Positions 1-9,277 of a DNA stretch of 64,000 bases are shown piece by piece. The translations under genes were made by a program, and so were the position numbers. Below the pieces are notes generated by a model, which had not been told where the DNA came from, made no database searches, and was given only the letters and a program-made list of their open reading frames with translations. This stretch comes from Hamadaea sp. (GTDB lineage: Bacteria; Actinomycetota; Actinomycetes; Mycobacteriales; Micromonosporaceae), in the NCBI RefSeq assembly GCF_013362815.1, contig NZ_JABFVK010000013.1, positions 310,001-374,000 of the forward strand. Direction: 5' to 3'. Positions within the stretch are counted from its first letter, which is position 1; each line of letters opens with the position of its first letter.

Positions 1-3000
1 GAATCGCTGCCGGGCCGCTACATCGTCGGGCTCAAGACCAGCGCCGCAGCACGCGGGCGTGGGGTGGAGGCCGTGGCTCGTGAGCTGGTGGCGCAGACCG
101 GGGGCACGGTGAGCGATTTCTTCCCCGACCGGTCCCTGGTGTTCAGCGCGACCTTGACCGAGCGGCAGGCGATCGACCTCGCCGGGTATCCGGACGTCGA
201 GGACGTCGAACAGGACCGCGAGATCGAACTGGCCGCCAGCGCGGGAGGCGAACAGCAGGGCGCGCCGTGGGGTCTGGATCACATCGATCAACGGACGCTG
301 CCGCTGGACGGCCGATACCGCTATCCGAACGTCGCCACCGGGGTGCACGCGTACGTGCTCGACACGGGGATCAGGTCGACGCAGGCCGACTTCGGCGGAC
401 GCATCGGCAATGGCATCAACACGACAGGGATTCCCTCCACGACGGACACCGAGGACTGCTCGGGCCACGGTACGCACGTCGCGGGGATCATCGGCGGTAC
501 GCAGTGGGGCGTCGCGAAAGACGTTCAGCTGCATCCGGTGCGGGTGTTCTACTGCTATGTCGACCCGTTGGACGGCAAGTTCAAGGTAAAGTCCACCGCG
601 TCCTCAGTCGAACGCGGCGGGCGGTGGGTCATCGCCTCCGTTCAGCGGCCGGCAGTGATCAACATGAGCCTCGGGGCGTTCGCCGGTTCGGGCCGCACCA
701 GCATGGATCGGGCGGTACGCGACGCCACCGCCAGCGGCATTCCGGTCGTCGTCGCGGCCGGCAACCGCCGCCCCGGGCAGCAGGCAGCCGACGACGCATG
801 CGACGTGGCACCCGCGCACGCCGACAAGGTCAATCAGTCGGACGAGGTCATCACCGTCGGCAACATGAACAAACTCCAGTCGCGTGACCCCTCGAGCAAC
901 TACGGGGCCTGCATCGACATCTGGGCGCCGGGGACCGACATTCCATCGGCGGACTACGCCACGGACGCGCTCTTCCCGCCGAAGGTGCTCACCGGCACGT
1001 CGATGGCGGCACCGCATGTGGCCGGCGTCGTCGCGCTCATCCTCGACGCTCACCCGGCGTACACGATCGCCGAGATTCAGGAAGCCTTGCGGCTGGCGGC
1101 GACGCGGGACCGGCTGACGGATCTCGGTGGCGCCCCCAACCTGTCGGTGTTCGTCGAGCAGCGCCCCGCGAATGCGCCCACCGCGCTGGCGGCCACTTCG
1201 CTCGACGACGGCACGATCAAGCTGGCCTGGACGGCAGTGCCCGAGCCGGACGTCCGGTATCTGATCTCGCAACGTGATGTGAGCGAGGGCGAGACCACCT
1301 TCACCCGGCGCAGCGAGAAGATCTCCGGCACCACCGCCATCGCCAAAGACCTGCAGGAAGGACACACGTACGAGTTCACCGTGGCGGCGTTCACCAGCAC
1401 CGGCATCGGCCCGGACTCGACGCCGGCCGGCGCGGCCGCCCGGACCCAGCCGCCCGCCCCGCCGACCGGCCTGACCGCCACCGCGAACCCGGACGGAACC
1501 ATCAAGCTCGACTGGCATCCCCCCGCGCCCGACGTCTGGTACCAGGTCTACCAGCGTGACGTCACCGCAGGCGAGAGCGCCTTCCCCCAGTTGCCGGCTC
1601 CGGTCGTGCAGTGCTGCACGATGACGGCCCAGTACCTGATGCACGGGCATGAGTACGAGTTCCAGGTGTCGGCCACCAACCGCGGCGGCGAGAGCCCACC
1701 GTCGAACACCGCGCGGGCCGTCTCAACGTATCCGGTCCCGCAGCCACCCACGGGACTCACCGCGGCCGCAGGCGACGGCATGGTGACCCTGACGTGGACG
1801 GCCAGCCCGACTCCGTACGTCTGGTATCGGGTGTATCGGCGCAACGTGACCGCAGGCGAGACTGCGGCCAGCCCGCTGCCCTGGCCGGTAGCCGATTGCT
1901 GCACCGTGTCGATCGGATATCTCGACAACGGTGACGAGTACGAGTTCACCCTCACCACGACCGGCCAGGGTGGCGAGTCGGCGCCGGCCAACCTCGTGCG
2001 CGCAACTCCGCAGAAGCCGTTGCCGGGCAAGGTGACCGGGCTGACCGCGACGCCGAAGCCGGACGGCACGATCGTCCTCACCTGGAACGAGCCGGCCAAC
2101 GGACCCCACTGGTACGACGTCTATCAGCGGGACGTGACGGCGGGCGAGACATCGTTCACGAAGATCGGGCTGCCGGTGACGACATGTTGCACCTTCACGG
2201 TCAGCTACCTGACCCATAACAGCCGGTACGAGTTCAAGGTGGGCGCCACCAACGGCCGACCCGGTCCGCTGTCCGACCCGGTCCAGGCGGTCTCCGCGTA
2301 CGCCCCGCCGGCCGCGCCCCGCAACCTCACCGGCCAGGCCGCCGGGGACGGCTACGTCGACCTGGACTGGGATCCGCCCGCCGAGGGAAACTTCTACTAC
2401 TGGGCCTATTACCGCGACGTGACGGCCGGGCAGGCCGGATTCATCAAACTCGGTCTGCCGACCGAGAAGACGTCGGTGTCGATCGGCCCACTCGTCCACG
2501 ACCACGAATACGAGTTCAAAGTCACCGCGTCCAATCAGGGCGGTGAAGGACCGGCTTCGGCCATCATCCAGGTGAGGTCGATCGGTGGGCTGCCGCTGGC
2601 TCCGAGCGGGCTGACCGCCCAGGCCGGTGACGGCAAGGTCACACTGCGCTGGGCCGCAAGTCCCACCCCCAGCGTCTGGTACCTCATCGAGTACCGCCCG
2701 GTCGGCGGTGCGTGGCGGCGGATCAGCGTGCCCAACACGACCTGCTGCACCAGTACGGTGTCGCTGCTCGACAACGGCACGACGTATGAGTTCCGCATAC
2801 GGGCCACCAACGCCTCGGGCAACAGTTCGGCGTCGAACGTGGCGACGGCGCGGCCGATGCCGCCGTTGCCGCAGCCGCCGAGCGGTCTGACCGCGCAGGC
2901 GGGGGACGGGCGGGTGACGTTGCGGTGGACGGCCAGCCCGACGCCGAACGTGTACTACTGGATCGAGTACCGGGCCAACGGCGGCGCGTGGCGGCGGATC

Positions 3001-4056
3001 AGTATTCCCGTCACCACCTGCTGCACCAACACCGTGTCGTTGCTGACCAATGGAGTCACTTACGACTTCCGGTTGCGGGCGACCAACATCACCGGCGATT
3101 CGACGCCCTCGAACGTGGCGACGGCGCGGCCGATGCCGCCGTTGCCGCAGCCGCCGAGCGGTCTGACCGCGCAGGCGGGGGACGGGCGGGTGACGATGCG
3201 GTGGACGGCCAGCCCGACGCCGAACGTGTACTACTGGATCGAGTACCGGGCCAACGGCGGCGCGTGGCAGCGGATCAGCATTCCCGTCACCACCTGCTGC
3301 ACCAACACCGTGTCGTTGCTGACCAACGGAGTCACCTACGACTTCCGGTTGCGGGCGACCAACCTGTCCGGGGACTCCGCCCCTTCGAATGTCGCCACGG
3401 CACGTCCGCTGCCGCCGACCCCCGCGCCACCGTCCAACCTCGTGGCGGCTGCGAGGTACAACTCGGTCAGCCTGAGCTGGAAACGCAGCCCATCAGCGAA
3501 TGTCATGTACTACGTTTACTACCGCAATGTGGACCGCAACGGACCATGGCTCAGGACGATGTACCCGACGCCGTCGACGTGGATCACGCTGAACTACCTC
3601 AACATTCACACGACCTACGACTTCCGGGTCACCGCGGCCAACTCCTGGTTCGAGAGCGCCCCGTCCAACACCGCACGGGCCACGACCCACACCGGCGGTT
3701 GCACGACGATCGCAAGCACTCCGAGTTTCCGGGAACTGAGCGGGGAGACTTACCTGATCTCCGCCACCAACACCGCGAGTTGCCGCGGAGTGGTGTTCAA
3801 CGTCCAGGTGATCGTGCGGATCCTGGGAATGCTCGACATCGACTTCATCGAGTGGACCTGGTGGGAGATGAACATCGAGAACTGGGGAACCGTCGGGGAC
3901 TACCGGGCCGGCACGAGCACCGCGCAGCTGAAGTTGCTCTACGACCAATGCAGGGCTTTCCTCACCCACGCCACCACGAGGTGGACGGACGGGTATGGGA
4001 ACTGGATCGAGACATCCGCGTACTCACCAGAGGTGAGAAAGGTGCTGTGTCAGTGA
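1..4056 (+). CDS. Secreted subtilisin-like (S8) serine protease with fibronectin type III array, 5' end missing
   Basis: The reading frame is open from base 1, so the start and signal peptide lie upstream of the window. The visible N-terminus (PGRYIVGLK) resembles an I9 propeptide. The catalytic triad is present: Asp in VLDTGI (361-363), His in GHGTHVAG (466-468) and Ser in GTSMAAPH (1000-1002). About nine fibronectin III modules of roughly 90 residues follow, from about 1165 to 3690. Six of them carry a vicinal Cys-Cys pair in the same strand (for example TTCCT). The last 120 residues form a separate domain with four cysteines and many Trp, which I do not recognise. The role is probably extracellular protein hydrolysis, with the fibronectin array acting as spacer or polymer-binding region. 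A strong hairpin follows the stop. Protease assignment is secure; the natural substrate is unknown. Confidence 0.93.
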   Translation, partial: ESLPGRYIVGLKTSAAARGRGVEAVARELVAQTGGTVSDFFPDRSLVFSATLTERQAIDLAGYPDVEDVEQDREIELAASAGGEQQGAPWGLDHIDQRTLPLDGRYRYPNVATGVHAYVLDTGIRSTQADFGGRIGNGINTTGIPSTTDTEDCSGHGTHVAGIIGGTQWGVAKDVQLHPVRVFYCYVDPLDGKFKVKSTASSVERGGRWVIASVQRPAVINMSLGAFAGSGRTSMDRAVRDATASGIPVVVAAGNRRPGQQAADDACDVAPAHADKVNQSDEVITVGNMNKLQSRDPSSNYGACIDIWAPGTDIPSADYATDALFPPKVLTGTSMAAPHVAGVVALILDAHPAYTIAEIQEALRLAATRDRLTDLGGAPNLSVFVEQRPANAPTALAATSLDDGTIKLAWTAVPEPDVRYLISQRDVSEGETTFTRRSEKISGTTAIAKDLQEGHTYEFTVAAFTSTGIGPDSTPAGAAARTQPPAPPTGLTATANPDGTIKLDWHPPAPDVWYQVYQRDVTAGESAFPQLPAPVVQCCTMTAQYLMHGHEYEFQVSATNRGGESPPSNTARAVSTYPVPQPPTGLTAAAGDGMVTLTWTASPTPYVWYRVYRRNVTAGETAASPLPWPVADCCTVSIGYLDNGDEYEFTLTTTGQGGESAPANLVRATPQKPLPGKVTGLTATPKPDGTIVLTWNEPANGPHWYDVYQRDVTAGETSFTKIGLPVTTCCTFTVSYLTHNSRYEFKVGATNGRPGPLSDPVQAVSAYAPPAAPRNLTGQAAGDGYVDLDWDPPAEGNFYYWAYYRDVTAGQAGFIKLGLPTEKTSVSIGPLVHDHEYEFKVTASNQGGEGPASAIIQVRSIGGLPLAPSGLTAQAGDGKVTLRWAASPTPSVWYLIEYRPVGGAWRRISVPNTTCCTSTVSLLDNGTTYEFRIRATNASGNSSASNVATARPMPPLPQPPSGLTAQAGDGRVTLRWTASPTPNVYYWIEYRANGGAWRRISIPVTTCCTNTVSLLTNGVTYDFRLRATNITGDSTPSNVATARPMPPLPQPPSGLTAQAGDGRVTMRWTASPTPNVYYWIEYRANGGAWQRISIPVTTCCTNTVSLLTNGVTYDFRLRATNLSGDSAPSNVATARPLPPTPAPPSNLVAAARYNSVSLSWKRSPSANVMYYVYYRNVDRNGPWLRTMYPTPSTWITLNYLNIHTTYDFRVTAANSWFESAPSNTARATTHTGGCTTIASTPSFRELSGETYLISATNTASCRGVVFNVQVIVRILGMLDIDFIEWTWWEMNIENWGTVGDYRAGTSTAQLKLLYDQCRAFLTHATTRWTDGYGNWIETSAYSPEVRKVLCQ
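2833..3384 (+). repeat. Tandem 276-bp duplication of a fibronectin III module
   Basis: Two adjacent 276-bp units (2833-3108 and 3109-3384), each encoding 92 residues, are nearly identical at the DNA level. They share long uninterrupted runs including the proline-rich linker. Neighbouring fibronectin modules are far more diverged, so this is a recent in-frame duplication inside the protease gene. Confidence 0.9.
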
Positions 4057-4072
4057 TCTCCGGTCATACGAT

Positions 4073-4107
4073 GGCTCCCATCCGGGCGAGCAGCCCGGGT
4101 GGGAGCC
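4073..4107. terminator. Intrinsic terminator hairpin between convergent protease and GntR genes
   Basis: A 15-bp stem (4073-4087 with 4093-4107, one G-U wobble) encloses a 5-base loop. It sits 17 bases after the protease stop and before the 3' end of the GntR gene, so it can stop transcription from both sides. There is no U-tract, as is common in actinomycetes. Confidence 0.8.
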
Positions 4108-4144
4108 GCCCCGCGCCGTTTTGGGCGACGCCGGCCCGATTCGG

Positions 4145-4912
4145 CTAGCGCTGGAGGCGTACCGGATCGCCGGATGCGGCTCTGCGGACCAGCCACGCCT
4201 CGGTGATGTGCCGGAAGACCGCGTCGGAGGCGCCCGCCGGATCGTGTGCGGCGATGCGTTCGTAGATGCGCCGATGTCCCTGGTTCGACGCCACGCACAG
4301 CTCGCGTGCGGTCCGGCCGGTGTACCGGGCGGTGTTGATGACCTGGCTCTCCAGCGACCGCACGACGGCACGGGCGATGCGGTTGCCGGAGGTCTGCATG
4401 ACCACGTCGTGGAAGGCGCGATCGTAGTCGGCGTACTTCACGGGGTCGCTGACGAGCTCGTCCATCTGATCCACGAGTACGCGCAGCCGCTCGACCACGT
4501 CCGCGTCGGCCAGCTTGGCCGCCATGTGGGCCATGTCCGACTCCAGCAGGCGCCGGGTGACGACGACATCGTCGAGGATGGCCAGCGTGTCGTCGACGGC
4601 GATGGTCGCCGCCAGGACCAGTTCGTCGAGCATGTTCCAGCCGGTCTGCGGGGTGATGACGGTGCCCGCACCTTGGCGAACCTGAACCAGCCCCTTCTCC
4701 TGCAGCATCTTCACCGCTTCGCGGACGACGGTGCGGCTCACTCCGAACGTTTCGCACAGGGCGGGCTCGGGTGGCAGGGGAGAGCCGGACGGGTGCCGGC
4801 CCTGGACGATGCGCTCGACGAGTTCGGCGGCCAGCGCATGGGCGAGGTTGGCGGGCCGTTGCACCCAGGCCGGCGGCTGTGGCGTACTGGCTGTCGGTCG
4901 CGCTGCCCTCAT
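4145..4912 (-). CDS. GntR/FadR-type transcriptional regulator
   Basis: The 255-residue protein has an N-terminal winged helix (residues about 22-85, including LPPEPALCETFGVSR and VREAVKMLQEKGLV) and a C-terminal all-helical FCD ligand domain (about 100-245). FCD-domain regulators usually sense sugar acids or other carboxylates. The ATG start has a good ribosome site (GGAGG, 6-base spacing). The gene diverges from the sugar-importer operon beginning at 5060. The 147-bp gap carries a promoter with a short tandem repeat that could be its operator. It most likely represses the importer and enolase-superfamily operon until a sugar-acid ligand binds. The family is clear; the ligand is not known. 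Confidence 0.9.
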   Translation of the reverse strand: MRAARPTASTPQPPAWVQRPANLAHALAAELVERIVQGRHPSGSPLPPEPALCETFGVSRTVVREAVKMLQEKGLVQVRQGAGTVITPQTGWNMLDELVLAATIAVDDTLAILDDVVVTRRLLESDMAHMAAKLADADVVERLRVLVDQMDELVSDPVKYADYDRAFHDVVMQTSGNRIARAVVRSLESQVINTARYTGRTARELCVASNQGHRRIYERIAAHDPAGASDAVFRHITEAWLVRRAASGDPVRLQR

Positions 4913-4978
4913 GATGTCCCTCCGGTCCGGCGCTTCGAGCCGTGCCCAAAGTCGTCGGTAGTCTACCCGCCCACGGTG

Positions 4979-5007
4979 TTGACATCATACATCATACGAC
5001 TTACGTT
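4979..5007 (+). promoter_or_regulatory. Promoter of importer A with tandem ATCATAC repeat
   Basis: TTGACA (4979-4984), a 17-base spacer and TACGTT (5002-5007) form a near-consensus housekeeping promoter facing the importer operon. The heptamer ATCATAC occurs twice in tandem (4984-4990 and 4991-4997) inside the spacer. Bound protein there would block RNA polymerase, so this is a likely GntR operator. The repeat is direct rather than palindromic, which is unusual for this family. Confidence 0.65.
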
Positions 5008-5059
5008 TGGACATCCGTCCATCCGGCCGGGACGCACGGCCTTTTCGAGAGTGAGAGCC

Positions 5060-6328
5060 ATGAGTCAGCGAGCAGTGTGGCCCGCGCTGCTGACAGCCCT
5101 GTTGGTCGTAGCAGGCTGTGGCAGCGCGTCGGGAACGGGTTCCTCCTCCGGCCAGCCGAGCGGCAAGCTCGTGGTCTGGGACTGGAAGTCCGGCGACAAG
5201 GCAGCCAGTGGTTATGTGCAACAAGCGAAGGCGGACTTCGCCAAGAAGCATCCCGGCGTCACCGTGGAGTTCGTCGCGCAGCCGTTCGACCAGTACTACA
5301 CCTTGCTCGGCGCGGCAGTCCAAGCCGGCAAGGGGCCTGACGTCGTCCTGTTCAACGGCGGTGGGCAGATCCGCGATCGCGCGGCTTCGCTGTCGCCGCT
5401 CGACCAGTACGTCGCGCAAGACAAGACGCGGCTGGCGGGCTGGGACGCCTTCAGCAAGGAAGGCAAGATCTACGCGGCACCGGTGACCCTGCAGGGACAC
5501 CCGATCTACTACAACAAAGCGTTGTACGCCAAGGCCGGACTCGACCCGGAACACCCGGCCGCTACGTGGGCCGATTTCGTGGCCGGATGCGGGGCCATCA
5601 AGAAGGCGACCGGCGCGAGTTGTCTCAGCCTGGGCAACAAGGAAGGCTACGGAATCCAGTTCTTCATGTCGGGGCTGGGCTCGGGCATCCTGACGCCGGG
5701 GGAGTACGACGACTGGATCGCCGGTAAGCGGGACTGGCAGTCCCCGAACGTCAAGCGGATCTTCCAGCTGTGGAAGGAGGCCAACGACGCCGGCCTGAAC
5801 AACAAGGGTCCCAACTCGACGGCGATGTTCAACGACTCCTTCTCCCTGTTCGAGTCGGGCAAGGCCGCCACGGTCATCGGCCTGATGTCCGACATCGGGC
5901 ACTGGAAGGACTTCGGCGAGTTCCTCAAGCCGGAGAATGTCGGGGCAACCCTCGCGCCGGTCGTGACTCAGGGCGCGGTGCCCAGCCTCGCGTACGACGG
6001 CGGCATCGGCTACGGGATCATGAAGTGGACGAAGGACCCGGCCCTCGCCGCCGACCTCGTACGCTCGTTGACCTCGACGGATGCGCTGAAGGCCTTCTAC
6101 ACCGGAGCCGGGGCCATCGTGTCGGACACCACCATCGACGCCTCGGGCAGCGGACCCGCCGCGGCCAAGATCGTGGCGGCCATCAAGACCGGCAAGCCCG
6201 CGCTGCACGTGGCGCTCTCGGCCAAGACGCTGGATCTCATGGGGCGGTTGTCCCAGCAGCTCCTCGCCGGCTCGGTCACGGTCGACGCGGCGATGAGCCA
6301 GCTCGCGGCGTCCGACAAATCGAGCTGA
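5060..6328 (+). CDS. Sugar ABC importer A, substrate-binding lipoprotein
   Basis: This 422-residue extracellular binding protein belongs to the family-1 (MalE-like) class. The ATG at 5060 begins a lipoprotein signal with lipobox VVAGC. The mature part starts with the typical strand KLVVWDWKSGD and continues with the usual PDVVLFNGGGQIRD region. The open frame extends far upstream, but the signal peptide fixes the start. It is the first gene of a unit with two permeases and an enolase-superfamily enzyme, controlled from the promoter at 4979-5007. The substrate is probably a sugar or sugar-acid oligomer, inferred from the adjacent FCD-type GntR regulator and enolase-superfamily gene. Confidence 0.88.
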   Translation: MSQRAVWPALLTALLVVAGCGSASGTGSSSGQPSGKLVVWDWKSGDKAASGYVQQAKADFAKKHPGVTVEFVAQPFDQYYTLLGAAVQAGKGPDVVLFNGGGQIRDRAASLSPLDQYVAQDKTRLAGWDAFSKEGKIYAAPVTLQGHPIYYNKALYAKAGLDPEHPAATWADFVAGCGAIKKATGASCLSLGNKEGYGIQFFMSGLGSGILTPGEYDDWIAGKRDWQSPNVKRIFQLWKEANDAGLNNKGPNSTAMFNDSFSLFESGKAATVIGLMSDIGHWKDFGEFLKPENVGATLAPVVTQGAVPSLAYDGGIGYGIMKWTKDPALAADLVRSLTSTDALKAFYTGAGAIVSDTTIDASGSGPAAAKIVAAIKTGKPALHVALSAKTLDLMGRLSQQLLAGSVTVDAAMSQLAASDKSS

Positions 6329-6337
6329 GGCCGATCG

Positions 6338-7276
6338 ATGACAGGCGCACGGCTGCTGGTCCGTTCGGAGAGCGGGCGGACCAGCAGCTCCACCTCCATC
6401 AACCGTGCGCGACGCGTACGCCCGGAGCGGCTGGCCGCCTATGTGCTGGTCGCTCCGTCCGTCCTCGTGATCGTCGGTCTCCGGCTCTGGCCGCTGTTGC
6501 TCGGTGTGAACTTCTCGTTCACCGGTGACGGCGATCGCGACGGCCTGGCGGTCGGTCTGGACAACTACGCCGAACTGCTGCGAGATCCCGTGTTCCGGAT
6601 CGCCTTGCGCAACGTCGGGTTGCTGGTGTTGCTGCTGCCGGTGGCGGTCGCGATCCCCGGTCTGCTCGCCACCTTCCTCTATCTGCGGGTACCTGGGGCA
6701 CGGTTGTACCGGGCGGTCTACTTCTTCCCGGCGGTGTTGTCGCCGGTGATCGTGGGCTCCATCTTCACCTTGCTTCTGGCGTACGACGGGCCGGTGAACG
6801 CGGCGCTGAAGACCGTGGGGCTGGAACCGGTGGACTGGCTCGGCGATCCGGGCGTCGCGATGTTCACCGTTGCGGCCGTGCACATCTGGGCCACCTTCGG
6901 CATGGCATTGGTGGTGTTCCTGGCCGGGTTCGCCACTCTCGACTCCACGCTGATCGACGCCGCGCGAACGGACGGCGCAGCACTACGCCAGGTGATCTGG
7001 CACGTCATCGTTCCCGGGCTGTCGCGCACCATCCAGTTCGTCTTCGTCACCACCATGATCGGGATGCTGACCTCGATGTTCGGCCTGCTCTACGTGATGA
7101 CCAGCGGCGGACCGGGCGGCGCCACGTATCTGCCCGAGTACTACATCTGGATCCAGCAGGGCCAGATGAACCGGCCCGCCCTCGCTTCGGCCGCCTCGAC
7201 GGTGCTGTTCCTGGTGATGCTCGTCGTCGGCCTGGCGCAGATCGCCCTGCTTCGCAAAGCCACGAGGGAGGACTGA
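6338..7276 (+). CDS. Sugar ABC importer A, permease (MalF type)
   Basis: The 312-residue membrane protein has about six transmembrane segments, starting at the helix LAAYVLVAPSVLVIVG. It carries the cytoplasmic EAA loop (DAARTDG and IVPG about residues 207-228) that docks on the ATPase. It begins 9 bases after the binding-protein stop and its TGA overlaps the ATG of the next permease by one base, which indicates translational coupling. No ATPase gene is present, so a shared MsiK-like ATPase is inferred. Confidence 0.9.
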   Translation: MTGARLLVRSESGRTSSSTSINRARRVRPERLAAYVLVAPSVLVIVGLRLWPLLLGVNFSFTGDGDRDGLAVGLDNYAELLRDPVFRIALRNVGLLVLLLPVAVAIPGLLATFLYLRVPGARLYRAVYFFPAVLSPVIVGSIFTLLLAYDGPVNAALKTVGLEPVDWLGDPGVAMFTVAAVHIWATFGMALVVFLAGFATLDSTLIDAARTDGAALRQVIWHVIVPGLSRTIQFVFVTTMIGMLTSMFGLLYVMTSGGPGGATYLPEYYIWIQQGQMNRPALASAASTVLFLVMLVVGLAQIALLRKATRED

Positions 7277-8103
7277 TGCGGACGGCTCGAACCACCCGCT
7301 GGCTGGCGACTGTGCCCATGGCGGCCCTCGCCGTCGCAACCGTGTATCCGCTCGTGTTCACGACCAACGTCGCGCTCAAGACCCGGCACGACTACATCCT
7401 CGACAGGTTCGCGCCGACCCCGGCCGCGCACTGGGACAACTTCGCGGAGGCCTGGGCGAACGCCGGAGTCTCGCAGTACTTCGTCAACTCGCTCATCGCG
7501 GTGACTTGTGCTGTCGTGCTCCTGCTCCTGCTCGGATCGATGGCCGGGTTCGCCTTGAGCCACCTGCCGTTCCGTGGCTCGCGGGCGTTGTTCCTCGCCT
7601 GTCTGGCCGCGCTGTTCATCCCGTTCCAGGTCATCATGGTGCCGCTCGCTCGCACCATGACCGGCATGGGGCTGATCGACACCTATCCGGGGCTCATCCT
7701 CGCCTATGTCGCGCAGTTCCTCCCGTTCACGATCTACTTGATGACCAGCTATTACAGTGGGATTCCCGCCGACATCGTCGACGCCGCCCGCATCGACGGC
7801 AGCAGCGTCTACGGGGTCTACCGGCGCATCATGCTTCCGCTCGGCGCTCCGGCCTTGCTGTCGGTGGGCGTACTCGACGCGTTGTTCTGCTGGAACGACG
7901 TGCTCATCGCCTTGCTGCTGATGCCGTCGGCGCAGCATCGCACGCTCATGGTCGGCATCACCTCGCTCCGCGGGCAGTACTCCGACGACATCCCCACATT
8001 CGCCGCGGGCGTGCTCATCGCGGCTGTTCCGATCCTGGTCGTCTATCTGGTGTTCCAGCGCCAGATCGCCGACGCCGTCACCGCCGGTGCCACGAAGGGC
8101 TGA
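7276..8103 (+). CDS. Sugar ABC importer A, permease (MalG type)
   Basis: The 275-residue protein has six predicted membrane helices and the EAA loop (DAARIDG ... MLPLG). It is the second permease of importer A. Its ATG shares one base with the TGA of the MalF-type gene. The length and ending in TAGATKG are typical of the MalG subfamily. The enolase-superfamily gene starts two bases after its stop, so the four genes form one transcription unit. Confidence 0.9.
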   Translation: MRTARTTRWLATVPMAALAVATVYPLVFTTNVALKTRHDYILDRFAPTPAAHWDNFAEAWANAGVSQYFVNSLIAVTCAVVLLLLLGSMAGFALSHLPFRGSRALFLACLAALFIPFQVIMVPLARTMTGMGLIDTYPGLILAYVAQFLPFTIYLMTSYYSGIPADIVDAARIDGSSVYGVYRRIMLPLGAPALLSVGVLDALFCWNDVLIALLLMPSAQHRTLMVGITSLRGQYSDDIPTFAAGVLIAAVPILVVYLVFQRQIADAVTAGATKG

Positions 8104-8104
8104 C

Positions 8105-9250
8105 ATGCGCATCACCGGATACCGCACCATGTTCACCGTTCAGGATTGGGGCAGAGTCGTCGGGGACGTCAACGGCGTGTTCGACAAGGGAACCACGACC
8201 GTGCCGATCGTCGTCATCGACACCGATGAGGGAATCTCAGGCGTGGGCCTCGGCCCGCACACCGACATCGAGGCGGTCTTCAGCGCCATCGACGGTGAAG
8301 ACCCCAGGGCGGTCACGTCGCTCTACGACCGCATGCTGCGGCGAACCTTCAAAGCCGGTCACGCCGGGGCGGTGTTCGGCACCATCGGCGCCGTCGACAC
8401 CGCACTGTGGGACATCAAGGCGAAGGCGGCCGGCCAGCCGTTGTGGCGGCTGCTCGGCGGTCGGGACCGGCGGGTTCCGGCGTACGCGTCCGGGCTCGAC
8501 TTCGGGCTGACCGACGACGAGCTGCTGACTGCGTACCAGTTGTATGCCGAACGTGGCTTGCGTGCCGCGAAGCTGAAGGGTGGCGCGGACGTCGACCGCG
8601 ACCGTGATCGGCTGCTCTTGGTCCGAGACGTGCTCGCCGCCGCCGGAAGGGGCGCCCGGCCTGGGCTGATGCTCGACGCGAACGAGTCGTGGAACCGCAA
8701 GCAGGCGGTGCGGCACGTCGCGGAGCTGGAGCGGCACGTGGACCTCGTGTGGGTCGAGGAGCCGGTACGCCGCTGGGACGCCGACGGACTGGCCGCGGTG
8801 GGGCGCGGAGTTCGTGCCGCGGTCGCGAGCGGGGAGAACCTGACGGGGCTCGAACAGTTCCGGCCGCTGCTCGCCGCGTCCGCGCTGGACATCGTCCAAA
8901 CCGCGGCCGTCTGGGGCGTGACGCACTTCCTGCGCGTCGCGACGCTGGCGCACTCGCACGACCTGCCGGTCAGTCCGATCGGCACCACGCCGATCGGACT
9001 GGTGCACGCGGCCACCTCGATCCCGAATCACATCGGCAGCGAGTTGCAGGACCTCCAGCCGCCGATGGGCCTGTCGCTTGACATGTCCATCGAGGACGGC
9101 GCGTTCGTCCTCGGGGACTCGCCAGGCCTCGGCGTCGAACTCGACGAAGACGCGATCACGGCGCTCGCCCACCGGCCCGAAGCGACCGGCAAAGGGCCGC
9201 ACATCAGGCCGGAGCGGGCTGGGCAGCGGCTCGTCGCGGACAGCGGATGA
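8105..9250 (+). CDS. Enolase-superfamily enzyme (mandelate racemase/muconate lactonizing type)
   Basis: The 381-residue protein shows the two-domain enolase fold. Visible features are the KxK element (AAKLKGG) and the three metal ligands, Asp in LDANESW, Glu in VEEPV and Glu in SGENL. The site expected to carry the partner Asp reads QTA instead of QPD. The site expected to carry the catalytic His reads VSPIG instead of PHG or SSH. The His-Asp dyad of the mandelate-racemase subgroup therefore appears absent. Known relatives dehydrate or cycloisomerise sugar acids and lactones, which fits the sugar-acid theme of the locus. The ATG at 8105 lies two bases after the permease stop; an in-frame ATG at 8087 would overlap the permease and is less likely. 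The exact reaction is unknown. Confidence 0.85.
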   Translation: MRITGYRTMFTVQDWGRVVGDVNGVFDKGTTTVPIVVIDTDEGISGVGLGPHTDIEAVFSAIDGEDPRAVTSLYDRMLRRTFKAGHAGAVFGTIGAVDTALWDIKAKAAGQPLWRLLGGRDRRVPAYASGLDFGLTDDELLTAYQLYAERGLRAAKLKGGADVDRDRDRLLLVRDVLAAAGRGARPGLMLDANESWNRKQAVRHVAELERHVDLVWVEEPVRRWDADGLAAVGRGVRAAVASGENLTGLEQFRPLLAASALDIVQTAAVWGVTHFLRVATLAHSHDLPVSPIGTTPIGLVHAATSIPNHIGSELQDLQPPMGLSLDMSIEDGAFVLGDSPGLGVELDEDAITALAHRPEATGKGPHIRPERAGQRLVADSG

Positions 9251-9277
9251 GGGTGCTTCTTGAGGAGTTCGAGCTGG

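Noticed and set aside
2833..3384. Possible assembly duplication in the protease gene
   Set aside because: The copies differ at several positions, so they are genuine diverged repeats rather than a copied contig segment.
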